Part shown: in pieces, positions 1 to 11,189 of the stretch | How the letters are laid out: the number at the start of each line of letters is the position of its first letter | Position numbering within the stretch: the first letter of the stretch is position 1 | Assembly: GCA_963575745.1 (NCBI GenBank) | Contig: CAUYUJ010016289.1 | Coordinates: 191,406 to 255,405 of the forward strand | Reading direction: 5' to 3' | Source of the DNA: Prorocentrum cordatum | Lineage: Eukaryota > Sar > Dinophyceae > Prorocentrales > Prorocentraceae | DNA length: 64,000 nucleotides | Program-made: the position numbers and the translations under genes | The notes under the pieces: generated by a model | Databases searched by the model: none | What the model saw: only the letters and a program-made list of their open reading frames with translations | Told to the model about the DNA's origin: nothing

Positions 1-134
1 CAGCCCAAGAACGCCTATGGACGGCCTAAGGGGGCCCCCAGAAGGCCAAAGGACGCCGCCCAGTTACGTGTCCCCCTCTAACGCCCCCGAAACCATGAAA
101 AGCTGTTTCCAACAGACCCCGGAATGCCACAACG

Positions 135-194
135 TCTCCTCCTCCTCCTCCTCCTCCTCCTCCTCCTCCTCCTCCTCCTCCTCCTCCTCCTCTT
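135..194. repeat. (TCC)n microsatellite
   Basis: About 20 near-perfect TCC units. The same triplet recurs in five other blocks of the window. Bases 1-120 upstream contain GGCC/AAGA-rich sequence like the array at 5.4-6.0 kb. Confidence 0.95.
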
Positions 195-480
195 ATTAGT
201 ATTGGTAGTATAGTTCACAATGTTCTTAGTTGTATTAGTAGTTTTTCTTCGTATGAATAATAGTTGTATCAGTATTACATTACTCTTACTATTCTTCTTA
301 GTAATATTACTAGTCGTAGTACTATTAGTCGTCAAATTCGTCGCATTACTAATATTACTAGAATTGTATCCGTCTTCTTAATTTTATTGGTGTACTTGGT
401 ATCCTTATTATGAATAGTATTATTGTTGTGAATATTAGCATCATTCGTATAAGCATTCTTCTTATTACAAGTATTAGTGT
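195..480. other. AT-rich stretch, no gene
   Basis: The stretch is rich in TTA, GTA and ATT triplets with no long-range order. It looks like a decayed AT-rich trinucleotide repeat. I see no coding signal on either strand. Confidence 0.6.
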
Positions 481-486
481 TCTTCA

Positions 487-800
487 TCCTCCTTCCTCCT
501 CCTCCTCCTCCTCCTCCTCCTCCTCCTCCTCTCCTGCTCCTCCCCCTCCCCCCTCCCCCTCCCCCTCCCCCTCCTCCTCCTCTCCTCTCCTCCTCCTCCT
601 CCTCCTCCTCCTCCTCCCACCTCCTCCTCCCCCCCCCCCCCTGCTTTCCCTCCTCCTGCACCTCCTCTGCCTCCTCCTCCTCCTCCTCCTGCTCCTGCTC
701 CTCCTCATCCTTCCCCCCCTCCTCCTGCCTCATCCGCCTCCTCCACACTTCCTCTACCCCCCCACTCCTCCTCCTCCTCCGCCTCCTACTCCCCCCCGCT
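487..800. repeat. Interrupted (CCT)n / polypyrimidine array
   Basis: CCT/CTC triplets run almost without break, interrupted by short runs of C and by GCT or GCA triplets. The plus strand is nearly pure pyrimidine, so the open frames are low-complexity Ser/Pro/Leu on plus and Glu/Arg/Gly on minus. They are repeat artefacts and not genes. Confidence 0.9.
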
Positions 801-1680
801 CGTTTTCATCTTCGTCGTCTTCAGGGTCGGTGGCACTGGCCGTAAGGCCTTCGAAATATACATGTATGTCTACTGATGTTGTGAGGTTGCCAAGCATCGC
901 AGCCAAAAAGGCAATGGCAATAATCCCAGCTGTCCGATACCACTCCAAAGGCACGTGTTGGAGAATGGCTCGATGTGTTCAACATATCTCAATCCAAACG
1001 CAACCATACAGAAACAAGTAAACCTGAACACATTTGCGATTGCTACCTGTGGCATGACACGCACGAACAGTCCTGTGAGTGCTTGTGCTGGTCACGCGGG
1101 GAGGGGGCGAGCATGGGGAGGAACAACAACAGCATGGAGCCAGAGGTGGCACGCCAGCGTATGGGCGGGGTGACCCAACGCTAGCGCCAGAGGGGCGGGA
1201 TGGAAGCGACCCCCCGTTGGCAGAAGCACCCGCTGGCAGGTACTGCAGACCGAGCGGCGGGCTGGACTGGTTCCCCGCACGTGGCGCCCAAAAGGCAGGG
1301 GTGGGGCACACAGGCGCCTGGCTCCCGCTGGCCGAGGCGCCCCCTCCCCTCCGGGGAGCCATGGCGCGGAGCCAGCGGCCCTCTGCCACGAGACCGCCAA
1401 CAGGCGAATGGCTCCGCTGCGACGGGGAGAACCGCAGGGGCGGGCACGAGGCCGCTGAGGATGCTCTCGTGGCCGCGTCGCTTCCACCGACGAGCTGCGG
1501 CGAGAGCTGCAGAGAGCGAACGTCGGCCGCTGAGGAGCTTCTCGCGGTCGTGACGGTCCCTGTGCGGGCGGTCCCGCGAATGTTCTTTTGGCTGCAACGT
1601 CCGAGGGGGACAACCGTGCTACACCCCTCTTCTCCTCCGCCATCCCCTTTCCTCCTCCTCCTCCCGCGACACTGGCCGAA
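801..1680. other. Unique sequence, no gene recognised
   Basis: Non-repetitive sequence becoming GC-rich after about 1080. Open frames of 100-180 codons occur on both strands, as GC-rich DNA gives by chance. None shows a recognisable motif or a clear advantage over its opposite strand. Confidence 0.5.
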
Positions 1681-1701
1681 ACACTGCAGACAGGCCACAG
1701 T

Positions 1702-1788
1702 CCTCCTCCTCCTCCTCCTCCTCCTCCGCCTCCTCCTCCTCTTCCTCCTCCTCCTCCTCCTCCTCCTCCTCCTCCTCCTCCTCCTCCG

Positions 1789-1792
<4 letters not shown>
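1702..1792. repeat. (CCT)n microsatellite
   Basis: Near-perfect CCT array that abuts the much larger CAN array with no spacer. Confidence 0.95.
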
Positions 1793-1853
<61 letters not shown>

Positions 1854-1854
1854 G

Positions 1855-1898
<44 letters not shown>

Positions 1899-1992
1899 GC
1901 ATCATCATCATCATCATCATCATCATCAACAACATCAACATCAACATCAACATCAACATCATCATCATCATCATCATCATCAGCAGCAGCAT

Positions 1993-2023
<31 letters not shown>

Positions 2024-2106
2024 AGCATCATCATCATCATCATCACCACCACCACCACCACCACCATCATCATCATCATCGTCATCGTCATCGTCGTCAT
2101 CATCAT

Positions 2107-2137
<31 letters not shown>

Positions 2138-2194
2138 AGCATCAACATCACCATCATCAGCAGCATGATCATCATCATGTCGCCATATCATCAT

Positions 2195-2225
<31 letters not shown>

Positions 2226-2233
2226 CTCATCAT

Positions 2234-2264
<31 letters not shown>

Positions 2265-2988
2265 ATCAGCATCAGCATCAGCATCATCACCACCACCATC
2301 ATCATCAGCATCGTCATCACCACCATCATCAGCATCGTCATCATCATCATCACCACCACCATCATCACCATCAGCATCATCATCATCGTCATCATCATCA
2401 TCGTCAACATCATCATCATCGTCATCGTCATCGTCATCATCAGCATCACTATCATCCTCAGCCCTCTCAGCATCATCATCATTAGCATCAGCATCACCAC
2501 CTCCATCATCACAACCACCATAATCGTCATCATCATCACCATCATCAGGATCATCATCACCGTCATCATCATCATCATCATCATCACAACCACCACCATC
2601 AACATCACCATCATCATCAACAGCATCACCATCACAACCACCACCATCATCATCACCACCACCATCATCATCACCATCAGCATCATCATCATCATGAGCA
2701 TCATCATCATCACCATCACCACCACCGAATCATCATCAGTATCAGCAGCAGCATCATCATCGGCATCACTATCATCAGCATCAGTATCGCCATCAGCATC
2801 ATCATCGTCGTAATCATCATCATCATTACCAGCACCAGCACCAGCACCAGCATCCTCGCCATCATCACCACCGCCATTATCGCCATCATCAGGATCATCG
2901 CCATCATCGTCAAGAGCATCAGCAACTGCATCCACATCATCAGCAGAAGCATCAACATCAGCATCAAGAGCATCAGCATCAGCATGAG

Positions 2989-3026
<38 letters not shown>

Positions 3027-3263
3027 CTGTCAGCAGCAGCATTATCAGCATCAGCGTCAGCATCAGCATCAGCATCAGTAGCACCATCATCTGCAGACAC
3101 ATCAGCAGCAGCATCATTATCACCATCACCACCGCCACCATCATCATCACCACCACGACCATCTTCATCATCATACCAGAAGCATCATCACCACCACCAC
3201 CAGCACCAGTATCACCATCATGATCATCATCACTACCACCATCATCATCATCATCAGCACCAG

Positions 3264-3307
<44 letters not shown>

Positions 3308-3694
3308 ACACCATCATCAGCATCGCCATGATCACCCTCATAACCAGCACCGTCATCAGCAACCTGATTCCTTCTCTTTCTATTCATTCGCATCCTCCTC
3401 ATTATAATCCTCCTCCTCATCATCGTAATCAGCATCGTCATCAACAGCACAAGCACAATGGCCACAAACACCACCATCATCGCCATCTTCACCGCCGCCA
3501 CCATCACCAGCGTCAGCATCAGCATCAGCATCATCATCAGCATCATCAACATCCAAAGCACCAAGATCACCATCAGCATCATCATCATCAGCAGCATCAG
3601 CATCATAATCAGCATCAGCATCATCCGCAGCAGCAGCACCAGCATCCACATCATCCTCATCATCATCTCCACCACCACCACGATCGGCATCATC

Positions 3695-3782
<88 letters not shown>

Positions 3783-3923
3783 GCATCATCAGCAGCATCA
3801 GCATCACCATCATCGTCATCATCACCATCATCAGTATCACAACCACCACCACCACCACTGTCGCCATCCTCCCCACAATCACCACCACATCATCATCATC
3901 ATCATCATCATCATCAGCATCAG

Positions 3924-3975
<52 letters not shown>

Positions 3976-3982
3976 GTCATCG

Positions 3983-4023
<41 letters not shown>

Positions 4024-4568
4024 GCCCTCATCACGCTCATGATCAGCATCGTCATCATCAGCTCCTTTGCTCCTCCTGCTCTTCCTCCTCCTGCTCCTGA
4101 TCTTCCTCAGCATCATCATCAACATCAGCATCAGCATCATCGTCGTCATTATCATCATCACAAGCACAAGCTTAAACACCAGCACCAACATCCTCACCAG
4201 CATCACCAACGCCACGATCATCATCGTCACCATCATCAACAAGAGCATCAGCATCACCATCGGCATCATCAACAGCAGAATCATCACGAGCCTCAGAAGC
4301 CACAGCAGCATCCGCATGAGCATCAGCAGCATCATTAGCATCATCAGCACCAGCATCGGCATCATCACCAGCCTCAAAGCAGCAGCAGCAGCATCCGCAC
4401 CACCATCACCACCACCACCATCATCATCATCACCACCACCACAACCATCATCATCATCACCATCAGCATCACCACCACCACCAAAACCACCACCACCACC
4501 ACCATGATCATCCTCATTATCACAAGCACCACAATCACCACCACTATCACCATCAACATCATCCTCCG

Positions 4569-4623
<55 letters not shown>

Positions 4624-4661
4624 GTCATCAGCATCAGCATCAGCATCAGCATCAGCATCAG

Positions 4662-4698
<37 letters not shown>

Positions 4699-4790
4699 GT
4701 CATCGTCATCGTCATCGTCATCATCATCGTCTGCATCATCGTCATCATCATCATCATCGCCCTAACTACTACACTCATAATCAGCATCGT
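1793..4790. repeat. Giant CAN trinucleotide array, about 3 kb
   Basis: Nearly every triplet in one register is CAT, CAG, CAC or CAA. Pure CAT runs alternate with subarrays of period six such as CATCAG, CATCAA and CGTCAT. Register slips occur at short non-CAN interruptions, for example near 3380-3440 and 4060-4110. Open frames of up to about 550 codons (poly-His, Ile, Ser, Asp or Met) exist only because the triplet contains no stop codon in most frames. Confidence 0.95.
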
Positions 4791-4852
4791 CATCATCCTC
4801 CCCCTTCCTCCTCCTGCTCTTCCTCCTCTTTCCCCTTCCTCCCCCTCCTCCT

Positions 4853-4979
4853 GAAGATCCCTGGTTGGATAGGCGTCGGGTACCGCGCGCGGCGCGCACT
4901 GCCTGGCAGGTGATGCCGTTGCACTTTGCGCCTGGGAGCCACGTGACGGCGCTGCCGGTGTCGAAGATCGCAGTGAACC
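4853..4979 (-). CDS. Possible exon of an aspartic protease (first catalytic motif)
   Basis: Read on the minus strand from a likely acceptor (CCCAG just before), the frame gives FTAIFDTGSAVTWLPG followed by AKC. This matches the first active-site block of pepsin-family (A1) aspartic proteases: hydrophobic residues, then D-T-G-S, then W-L/V-P, then a Cys a few residues on. The frame stays open to the TCC repeat at about 4850. Upstream in the same frame a stop lies near 5092, so if this is a gene it is spliced, or this is a fragment. The second DTG motif, the tyrosine flap and a start codon were not found. A chance match is possible, but the motif is long. Confidence 0.4.
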
Positions 4980-5440
4980 TGGGACGCGCGGCGCCGAGGC
5001 GGGCGGAAGCAGTGGAGCTGCAGGCTGGGTCGCTTAACGCGGCCTGCCGAATGGCAGCGATATGTGAGCTTGCCAGCTGGCATGGCTGGCGTCACCGCGC
5101 AGTTCTCCACTAGCGAGCAAACTGAAGGCTGCCTAGCGGTTTCGCGGTCTCTCTTCCTTCGCCAGCATGGCCGAAAGGCATCGCAGAAATTGGTTGGTGA
5201 GCATGCCTTCCTGGCGAATCCATCCATATACGAGTCAAGTGATTGTTCCGCCCCGTCGTGCAGGAAGTCGCACCGTGACCTTTTAGAATCCGCCGACCCC
5301 TCGGGGATCATCGGCGTGTGAGATGCTTCCCCCTCCCCAAACCCCTCCCCCGGGAGCCCGGTCCGGTCGATTTGGAGGGGGGGGGGGGTCCGGCGCGAGC
5401 GCAGCACGGCCGGGACGAGCGGTTCACGGGGCTTTTCCGG
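4980..5440. other. Unassigned sequence upstream of the protease-like exon
   Basis: Moderately GC-rich unique sequence with a run of G at about 5381-5392. A minus-strand frame is open across 4980-5330 but has no recognisable motif. It could hold intron and upstream exon sequence of the protease-like exon. Confidence 0.35.
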
Positions 5441-6030
5441 GCCCAAGAGGGCCTCAAGACGGGCCAAGAAGCCCCCAAGAGGCCTCCAAGACGGCCCACG
5501 AAGGCCCCGAGACGCCAAACGACCGCTCCAAGACGCCCAAGATGGCCCCAAGACGGGCCAAGAGGTCTCCAAGACGGCCCCCGAGGTCCCAAACAAGCCT
5601 CCCAAGAGGGCCCCAAGAGTCTAAAATTGTTGATTTTCCATAGTGTTTTTCTATGTTTTTTGCTTTTCCGCCTTTTCGGCTTCCCGACGCTCCAAGACGG
5701 CCAAAGAGGCCCCAAAGACAGCCCCAAGATGGCCCAAGAGGCCCCCAAGACGGCCTCCAGACGGCCCAAGACGGCCCCAACACGGCCCAAGAGGTCCCCA
5801 AGACGGCCCAAGAGGGCTCCAAGACGGCACCAAGAGGGGCCCAAGAGGGCGACCAAACATGTTGAAACTCTAGCTTTCTGCCCCCAGGAGCCCCAGGGGG
5901 CCCCAAGAGTGCCCCAAGAGGCCCCCAGAGGCCCTCACGAGGCCGCCCAGACGCCCCAAGGAACCCCCAAGAAGCACCCCAGAGGCTCCGAAACGGCCCC
6001 CAAGTGGCTCCAAAACTCGCTTCCAGAGGC
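5440..6030. repeat. Irregular GGCCCCAAGA-type short tandem array
   Basis: Dozens of imperfect 10-15-bp units built from GGCCC(C)AAGA with ACGG or GGG variants. They give Pro/Arg/Gln-rich frames on plus and Gly/Leu/Ser/Trp-rich frames on minus. The same units are found at 1-70 and at about 12600-12850. A 60-bp AT-rich interruption at 5625-5690 separates two halves of the array. Confidence 0.8.
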
Positions 6031-6039
6031 CCCCGAGAA

Positions 6040-6306
6040 GCGATCCGCGAGATCCCGATACACATACAAGAAGCCTCTCACCCATAACCCATAACCCAGA
6101 GCCGTTTCTCCGTGTCCCCCTTCTCCTCCTCCTCCTTTTCCTCCACCTGGGCCCCCAAGTGGTTCCAAACTGCCTGCCATAGGCCCCCGAGAGGCGTGCC
6201 GCGAGATCCCGCTACACATACAAGACGCCTCTAACCCATAACCCAGAACCCATAACCCAGAGCCGTTTTCTAACCCATAACCCATAACCCATAACCCATA
6301 ACCCAG
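6040..6306. repeat. Direct duplication carrying telomere-like TAACCCA blocks
   Basis: A segment of about 70 bp (roughly 6040-6110) recurs at 6195-6275. Both copies contain CGCGAGATCCCG, then TACACATACAAGA, then CCTCT before TAACCCA heptamers. Heptamer blocks lie at 6079-6099 and 6232-6306. The complementary unit is TTATGGG, close to but not identical with the TTTAGGG type of many algae and plants. Confidence 0.8.
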
Positions 6307-7010
6307 ATTGGCATAAACAAGGGGTCGGCGGTGTGGCGTAAGCCTAAGAATAAGTGGATTCCTCTTTACTATACGGTCGCACGCTGACATGATCAAGGCT
6401 ATTCGCCTGGAGATCGTTTCTGGATGGGCTGGTGGGTATATGCGAAGCGTCAACAATCGATCAGCTTAGCAGGACTTCGCTCGCTTGGCTTGTACTTAGC
6501 CTGGCGCAGGTGGGCGAGCACCTGGAACACACTTGCATAGTTCAGGATAATGGCGCGTCCCCCCGTTCAAGACAGATGCAAAGGAACTCATCAGAACGGA
6601 ACGTCTCGCTATCCTCCAGAAGACTCTAGAAGGAAGATCGATGGTTGGACTCGTTCCGACGCCACGGTTTCATAGCTCCCGCACCTCTGCTTCGGGCTGC
6701 CAACAGCGAAGTCGCCGTAGTACTGCGAGTTGTTATTGTTCAGCAAGTCCACCCGGACTGCGCCCCTGCGCTCGCGGCAAACAAGGTAACAGCGCGCTTA
6801 CTAGCCCTTCATGTCACAGCGGGCCGTTGGCCGCAGAGCACCCTGATTTTAAGACCACTACCTTTCCACTTCACGCTGGAGCTGCCTGGCGCACGAGGCC
6901 ACCGGTAACCCAGCAAGCATGGTGTATAACGCACAATTTTCCTGTTCGAACCTATCTCGGATGATTGCCCGGACCTGCATCCCTGCAGGCCCGACCACCC
7001 TCAAAACTGT
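6307..7010. other. Unique sequence, no gene recognised
   Basis: Mixed-composition sequence with short open frames on both strands and no motif. At 6426-6443 it contains GGGCTGGTGGGTATATGC, a diverged member of the GGTGGGGATACTTTTT repeat family seen at 13 kb and 39 kb. Confidence 0.5.
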
Positions 7011-7026
7011 AGGATGATGAAGTGGA

Positions 7027-7032
7027 CGACGG

Positions 7033-7091
<59 letters not shown>

Positions 7092-7215
7092 TTGACGACG
7101 ATGCTGGTGATGTTGGGGTGCATGATGGTAGTGACGAAATGGATGATGGTGATGTTGACGACGATGCTGGTGATGGTGGGGCGCATGATGGTAGTGACGA
7201 AATAGATGATGGTAA
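7027..7215. repeat. (GAT)n microsatellite followed by a 63-bp tandem duplication
   Basis: A near-pure GAT/ATG run at 7027-7092 leads into two copies of a 63-bp unit. GTTGACGACGATGCTGG starts at 7091 and again at 7154. The plus frame is poly-Asp with Gly/His. It has no other coding character. Confidence 0.85.
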
Positions 7216-7383
7216 TGACCAGATGAAGGGTGGTGGTAAGGAGATCTTGATGGTGCTGAAGTTTGGTGATGCAGCTTGAGGCGGCCGCCGGACGATGCGA
7301 TGTTTAATGGTGATGGATCGACAGGCGTTATCGAGGATGATGGCAAACGGATCCTGGTGATGGATAAAAATTGTGATTTTGAC

Positions 7384-7985
7384 CAAACGCAATAGGCGCA
7401 CCAGGCATTCCGACCAGGCACACCAGGCACACCGACCAGGCACATCAGGAACTCCAACCAGGCACACCACGCACACCAGGCACACCGACCAGGCACACCA
7501 GGCACAATAGCACAACGACCAGGCACATCAGGCACACCGCCCAGGCACAGCAGGCACCCCGATCAAACACACCAGACACGCCAGGCACACCGACCAGGCA
7601 CACCAGGCACACAGACCAGGAATACCAAGCGCACCAGGCACACCGAACAGGCACACCAGGCACACCGATCAACTACACCAGGCACGCCAAACAGGCACAC
7701 CTGGCACACCAATCATACAGACCAGGCACACCAGGCGCACCGACCAGGCACACCGACCAGGCACACCGACCAGGCACACCGACCAGGCACACCGACCAGG
7801 CACACCGACCAGGCACACCGACCAGGCACACCAGGCGCACCAAGCACAGCGCCCAGGCACGTCAGGCACAACGATAAGGCACACCATGCACACCGATCAG
7901 GCACACCTACGCAACACTCCAGGCACACAGACCAGGCACACGACGCTCGAACACCTAACATACAGACCAAGCATACCAGGCAGTT
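7384..7985. repeat. 13-bp/9-bp minisatellite (CACCGACCAGGCA and CACCAGGCA)
   Basis: Two related units alternate for about 600 bp: a 13-mer CACCGACCAGGCA and its 4-bp-shorter form CACCAGGCA. Seven 13-mers run without interruption at about 7738-7830. The minus strand reads as Cys-Ala-Trp and Val-Pro-Gly repeats, an artefact. A second block of the same repeat is at 8868-9035. Confidence 0.93.
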
Positions 7986-8126
7986 TGTCGGCGACCAGTT
8001 GGCTGACCCTCCGCTGCCCCTTGGCTGAAAGTCCCCGCTAGGTCTAAAGCAAAAACTGCGAATGGCGGTGGCAACGACAGCTAGATGGCAGTGGTGGCGA
8101 GGATGACGGGCGCGACGCAGCAGGAC

Positions 8127-8290
8127 ATATATATATATATATATGTATAGAGAGAGGGAAACAAAAAAAGCGAGAGCGAGAGCGAGAGCGAGAGAGAGAG
8201 GGGGCAAGGGAGCGAGAGGGCGAGAGAGAGAGAGAGAGCGAGAGCTAGGCAGAGAGAGAGAGAGCGAGAGAGAGAGAGAGAGAGCGAGAG
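8127..8290. repeat. (AT)n then (GA)n dinucleotide repeats
   Basis: A pure AT run at about 8127-8144 is followed by GAGAGAGA with GC interruptions to about 8290. No gene is visible from 8290 to 8600. Confidence 0.9.
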
Positions 8291-8689
8291 AAACAATAGT
8301 GGGGGAATCGCGCCCCTGGCCAATTTGACGACAGACTCGACAGGAACAAACCATTGCCGACCGCTGGAAATGACGGACCGAACCGCCCCCGAGTAGCCAA
8401 ATCCAGCGCGGGCTAAGTCGCGCTAGCCCTGAGATGTAGCTCACGCACATCATGGCACCCGCGAATTGAAGAAATGTGACACCCCCCCAAAAAAAACATC
8501 TCTGAGTTTGACGAACCCGCACAAGGTTCACCTTGACCAAAAAGACACATCCGTGTTAGGCGAGCAAGAGCCGCTACACATCTGCAGAATTGACCAGCCT
8601 TGTGGGGACCAGTCCCCGCCCTCCCCCCCTTGCCCCCCCACGACCACCACCACCAGCACTACCACCACCACAACCCCACCCCACACCAC

Positions 8690-8868
8690 ACCCGACCTTC
8701 CACCACCGATCCTCGGAGGCCACGCAAGCCATCCAAGCCCCAAAACTTCGCCAAAAACCTCCGCGGCCACTTGGCTGGGAGCCCCCGAGATTGATCAAAA
8801 ACGAACACATCCACTACCACTTGTTTGAACACCTCCGCTGGTTCGGGGAGAAACTCGTCAGGCACGCC
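8690..8868 (-). CDS. Coding-like exon between minisatellites, unknown product
   Basis: Between two repeat blocks one minus-strand frame reads DEFLPEPAEVFKQVV and then DVFVFDQSRGLPAKWP, a balanced composition unlike the low-complexity frames around it. The frame runs straight into the 8868-9035 minisatellite upstream, which would then lie inside an intron. No family is recognised. It is grouped with the exon-like segments at 9040-9590 and 10399-10989 only because strand and character agree. Confidence 0.3.
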
Positions 8869-9035
8869 CTCCAGACACGCTAGACACACCAGGCACACCA
8901 CCCAGGCACACCAGGCACACCGACCAGGCACACCAGGCACACCGACAGAACAAGCCATGTAAACTGACCAAGCACACCAGGCACACCATGCACACCAGGC
9001 ACACCGACCAGGCACACCAGGCACACCGACCAGAA
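8868..9035. repeat. Second block of the 13/9-bp minisatellite
   Basis: Same CACCGACCAGGCA and CACCAGGCA units as at 7384-7985, separated from that block by about 880 bp that include dinucleotide repeats and a coding-like exon. Confidence 0.9.
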
Positions 9036-9039
9036 ACTT

Positions 9040-9590
9040 CTCCTTTGCTCGCCACGGCCAGGGCACTCGAGCCCCTAGAGAGGTCAGCCCTAGGCCTGGG
9101 CCCCACGAGCGCGTAGAACTTGTCGGCTTCCGCGCCCGACCCCCCGATCGTCGGCAAGAGCTGTTCGCCGCGTTCCACGAGGAGGGCGGGCTCTTGTTTG
9201 CGAGCATCGCCGAAAACACGGCCAATTGCTACCTGGAGCTGCCCGGTTCAATCCTGCGCACGCAGAGAATCAGAGAACCCTGGCCTCGCGGAGAGGGGCG
9301 CCCCTGCTCGCGGCGCAAACTCTTTGCACGCGCCGCGCGATGATGACGGGTCTTCCACGCGCGATTTCCGTGCGTTGGCGATGAACTCGTTATCCAAGGC
9401 GCGTGCCATCTTGATGATGTCCAACGACGCGCGAGCGACATCTGGCTCCGCTTGCCGCAGCTGCGGAGGTGCTTCCCACTCGCGATCGGCGGCGACTCTC
9501 TGGACAAGCGACGGGAGATTGGACGTCGACTCCACGTCGAAGGGCTCACCCAAGCGCTGCGGAGTGACCGCACCCTGACGCCCCGCCCCC
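9040..9590 (-). CDS. Coding-like segment(s), unknown product
   Basis: One minus-strand frame reads LGEPFDVESTSNLPSLVQRV, then SLDIIKMARALDNEFIANAR, and meets a TGA at 9248. The same frame resumes as LQVAIGRVFGDARKQEPALL and KFYALVGPRPRADLSRGSS down to 9040, where it enters the minisatellite. The mixture of charged and hydrophobic residues is typical of real coding sequence. The single TGA may lie in a short intron or be a disabling mutation. No family is recognised. Confidence 0.35.
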
Positions 9591-10398
9591 CCCAAACCCA
9601 CCCACCCCACCCCACCCCACCTCCCACCCGGATCCCAGCCCACCCCGGCCAAGCCCAGGTCGCCGCAGAAGCAACGAGTGTTCAGCGCCGCGGCGGAGCT
9701 CGGCGTTGCCTGCAGCGTGGGCACGGCTGGGTCCCGCGAGCCCGAGAGGGGCACGGCGGGGCCTGCAGCGGCGGGGGCAGGGCTGGGCACGGCGGGGGCA
9801 CGGCGGGGCCTGCAGCGGTGGCCCTGGGCACGGCACGGTTTGGCGGAAAGCCTGGGCCAGGCTCTGTTTCCGACTTGGTGAACTTGGGCGCCAGACGCCC
9901 CTCTGGGTCATCCTCGACGGCCCGCTCGGCGCGCCCTGAGCCACGCGCTGCGGCGGCGACCGCCGCCCCCACCTGCTCGAGGAGGAAGAAACGGCAGCAG
10001 CAGAATGCGGAGGGGCTGGAGGAGCTCGAGGAGAAGAAGACGATGAGCATGCTGGGAGGAAGGCAGGCATGGGGAAGAGGAGAACGAGGACGAAGAGGAG
10101 GGCGAGGAGGACGAGGAGGAGGTGGATGGGGGAGAATGGACGAGGGGAAGAGGATGGCGAGTCAACGCGGGCCCTGCTGCCGCGCCACACAATCCAAACT
10201 CCCGCCGCGCTGCGTCCCCCGCCAATTCGAGCGCCGCCCTGCGCGCAGCGGCGGCTTCGTGGGCGGCGGCCGCCGGTGGCCGCGGCGGCGGCGGCGCGGG
10301 GGGCGCCCGCCAGCGACAGGGGCGGCGGAGGCGGCGGCGGCGGCTCCGAGACCGGGCTCGGCTGAAAGCCCGCGGCACTTACAGCAGCATAGGCTGCG
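9591..10398. other. Very GC-rich stretch with short internal repeats
   Basis: C/A-rich CCCCACC runs at about 9590-9630 are followed by two copies of GGGCACGGCGGGGCCTGCAG about 60 bp apart (near 9748 and 9808), GGAGGACGA-type purine repeats, and GCGGCGGC near 10260-10340. Overlapping open frames of 300 codons exist on both strands and are compositional. Confidence 0.55.
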
Positions 10399-10989
10399 CT
10401 AAGGGCTGCCAACCTCACTGCTCTCTGACCAGGCTGTCTGGACAGCGCCCCCACATTCCAGTAAGTCAGACGGCACTCCCGTCACGACGCCGACGACGAC
10501 GGTGCACCGCATGAGAACCGCCCCCCACCCACATGGGAGCACCTCTTCGGCGCGAGTGGCCTTGCCAAATTCCCAGAGACGTGGCTCGAAGTCCTTGGCA
10601 AATTCGTCACTTGCGACTCCGCGCGCCCGCGGCTGTCTCATCGGGGACTGATTTCCTCTGCGCAACAGGGGTCGATCGCGTCTTCCGTCATGGTGCGCTA
10701 GGTCATTGCAGCGTGCTGATCCAATGTCCACGCGTCAACCTCGACCATCTTTTTCCCCGAGGACTTCTGTCGACAGCGCGTGCCAACGGTGGGCCGCGTC
10801 GAACGACGCAGCGGCATGGAGGAACGGCGAACGCTCCCGGCTCCCGCTTGCCACGACGCGCAAGGCAAGACGATGAATATCGTCGCTCTCCGGTGGGACA
10901 TCGTGGAGGTCCTTTTCCGACTTGGAAACGAGGTCCTTCAAATACCCCCGCAACGCGCGGCAAACCTTGTTCCTTGCCTTTTTGTCCAT
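10399..10989 (-). CDS. Small ORF(s), unknown product, possibly first exons of a minus-strand gene
   Basis: An ATG at 10987-10989 opens an 84-codon frame beginning MDKKARNKVCRALRGYLKDL, with normal charge balance (KSEKDLHDVPPESDDIHRL), ending at a TAG at 10735. The same frame reopens at once and contains DEFAKDFEPRLWEFGKAT. This suggests either an intron covering the stop or an interrupted gene. Upstream CTTACCAG lies about 60 bp before the ATG. No family is recognised. Confidence 0.35.
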
Positions 10990-11189
10990 GCAAGATCACC
11001 ACGGCGGGGGCGTCACGGGAGCACTTGCGCCGACGCCACTGGGCCCCCCATCTGAAATCGCACGTGCTGGTAAGTGAGGGATGTCTTGGCTGGAAGCATG
11101 CATCTCCATCTCGTTTGTCATGCTGGATGCGGCCATCATGGCAAAGGCGGCAGCTACCGAACACGGATGCTCGGGAACGCGCGAGGCAG

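Noticed and set aside
1588-4800. Very long ORFs (300-550 codons) of poly-His, poly-Ser, poly-Ile, poly-Asp or poly-Met on both strands
   Set aside because: They exist because CAT/CAG/CAC triplets contain no stop in most frames. All frames are open together, and there is no non-repetitive coding sequence.
6079-6306. A true chromosome end
   Set aside because: The heptamer blocks are short, interrupted and flanked by unique sequence on both sides, so they are interstitial.
7384-9035. A CRISPR array or Cys-Ala-Trp repeat protein in the 13/9-bp repeat
   Set aside because: Units are adjacent with no unique spacers, too short for CRISPR, and in a eukaryotic context. The Cys-Ala-Trp frame merely translates the repeat.
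9245-9254. tRNA gene suggested by GGTTCAATCC (B-box-like)
   Set aside because: No A-box, anticodon arm or acceptor stem could be paired around it on the plus strand. The bases lie in a coding-like segment of the minus strand.
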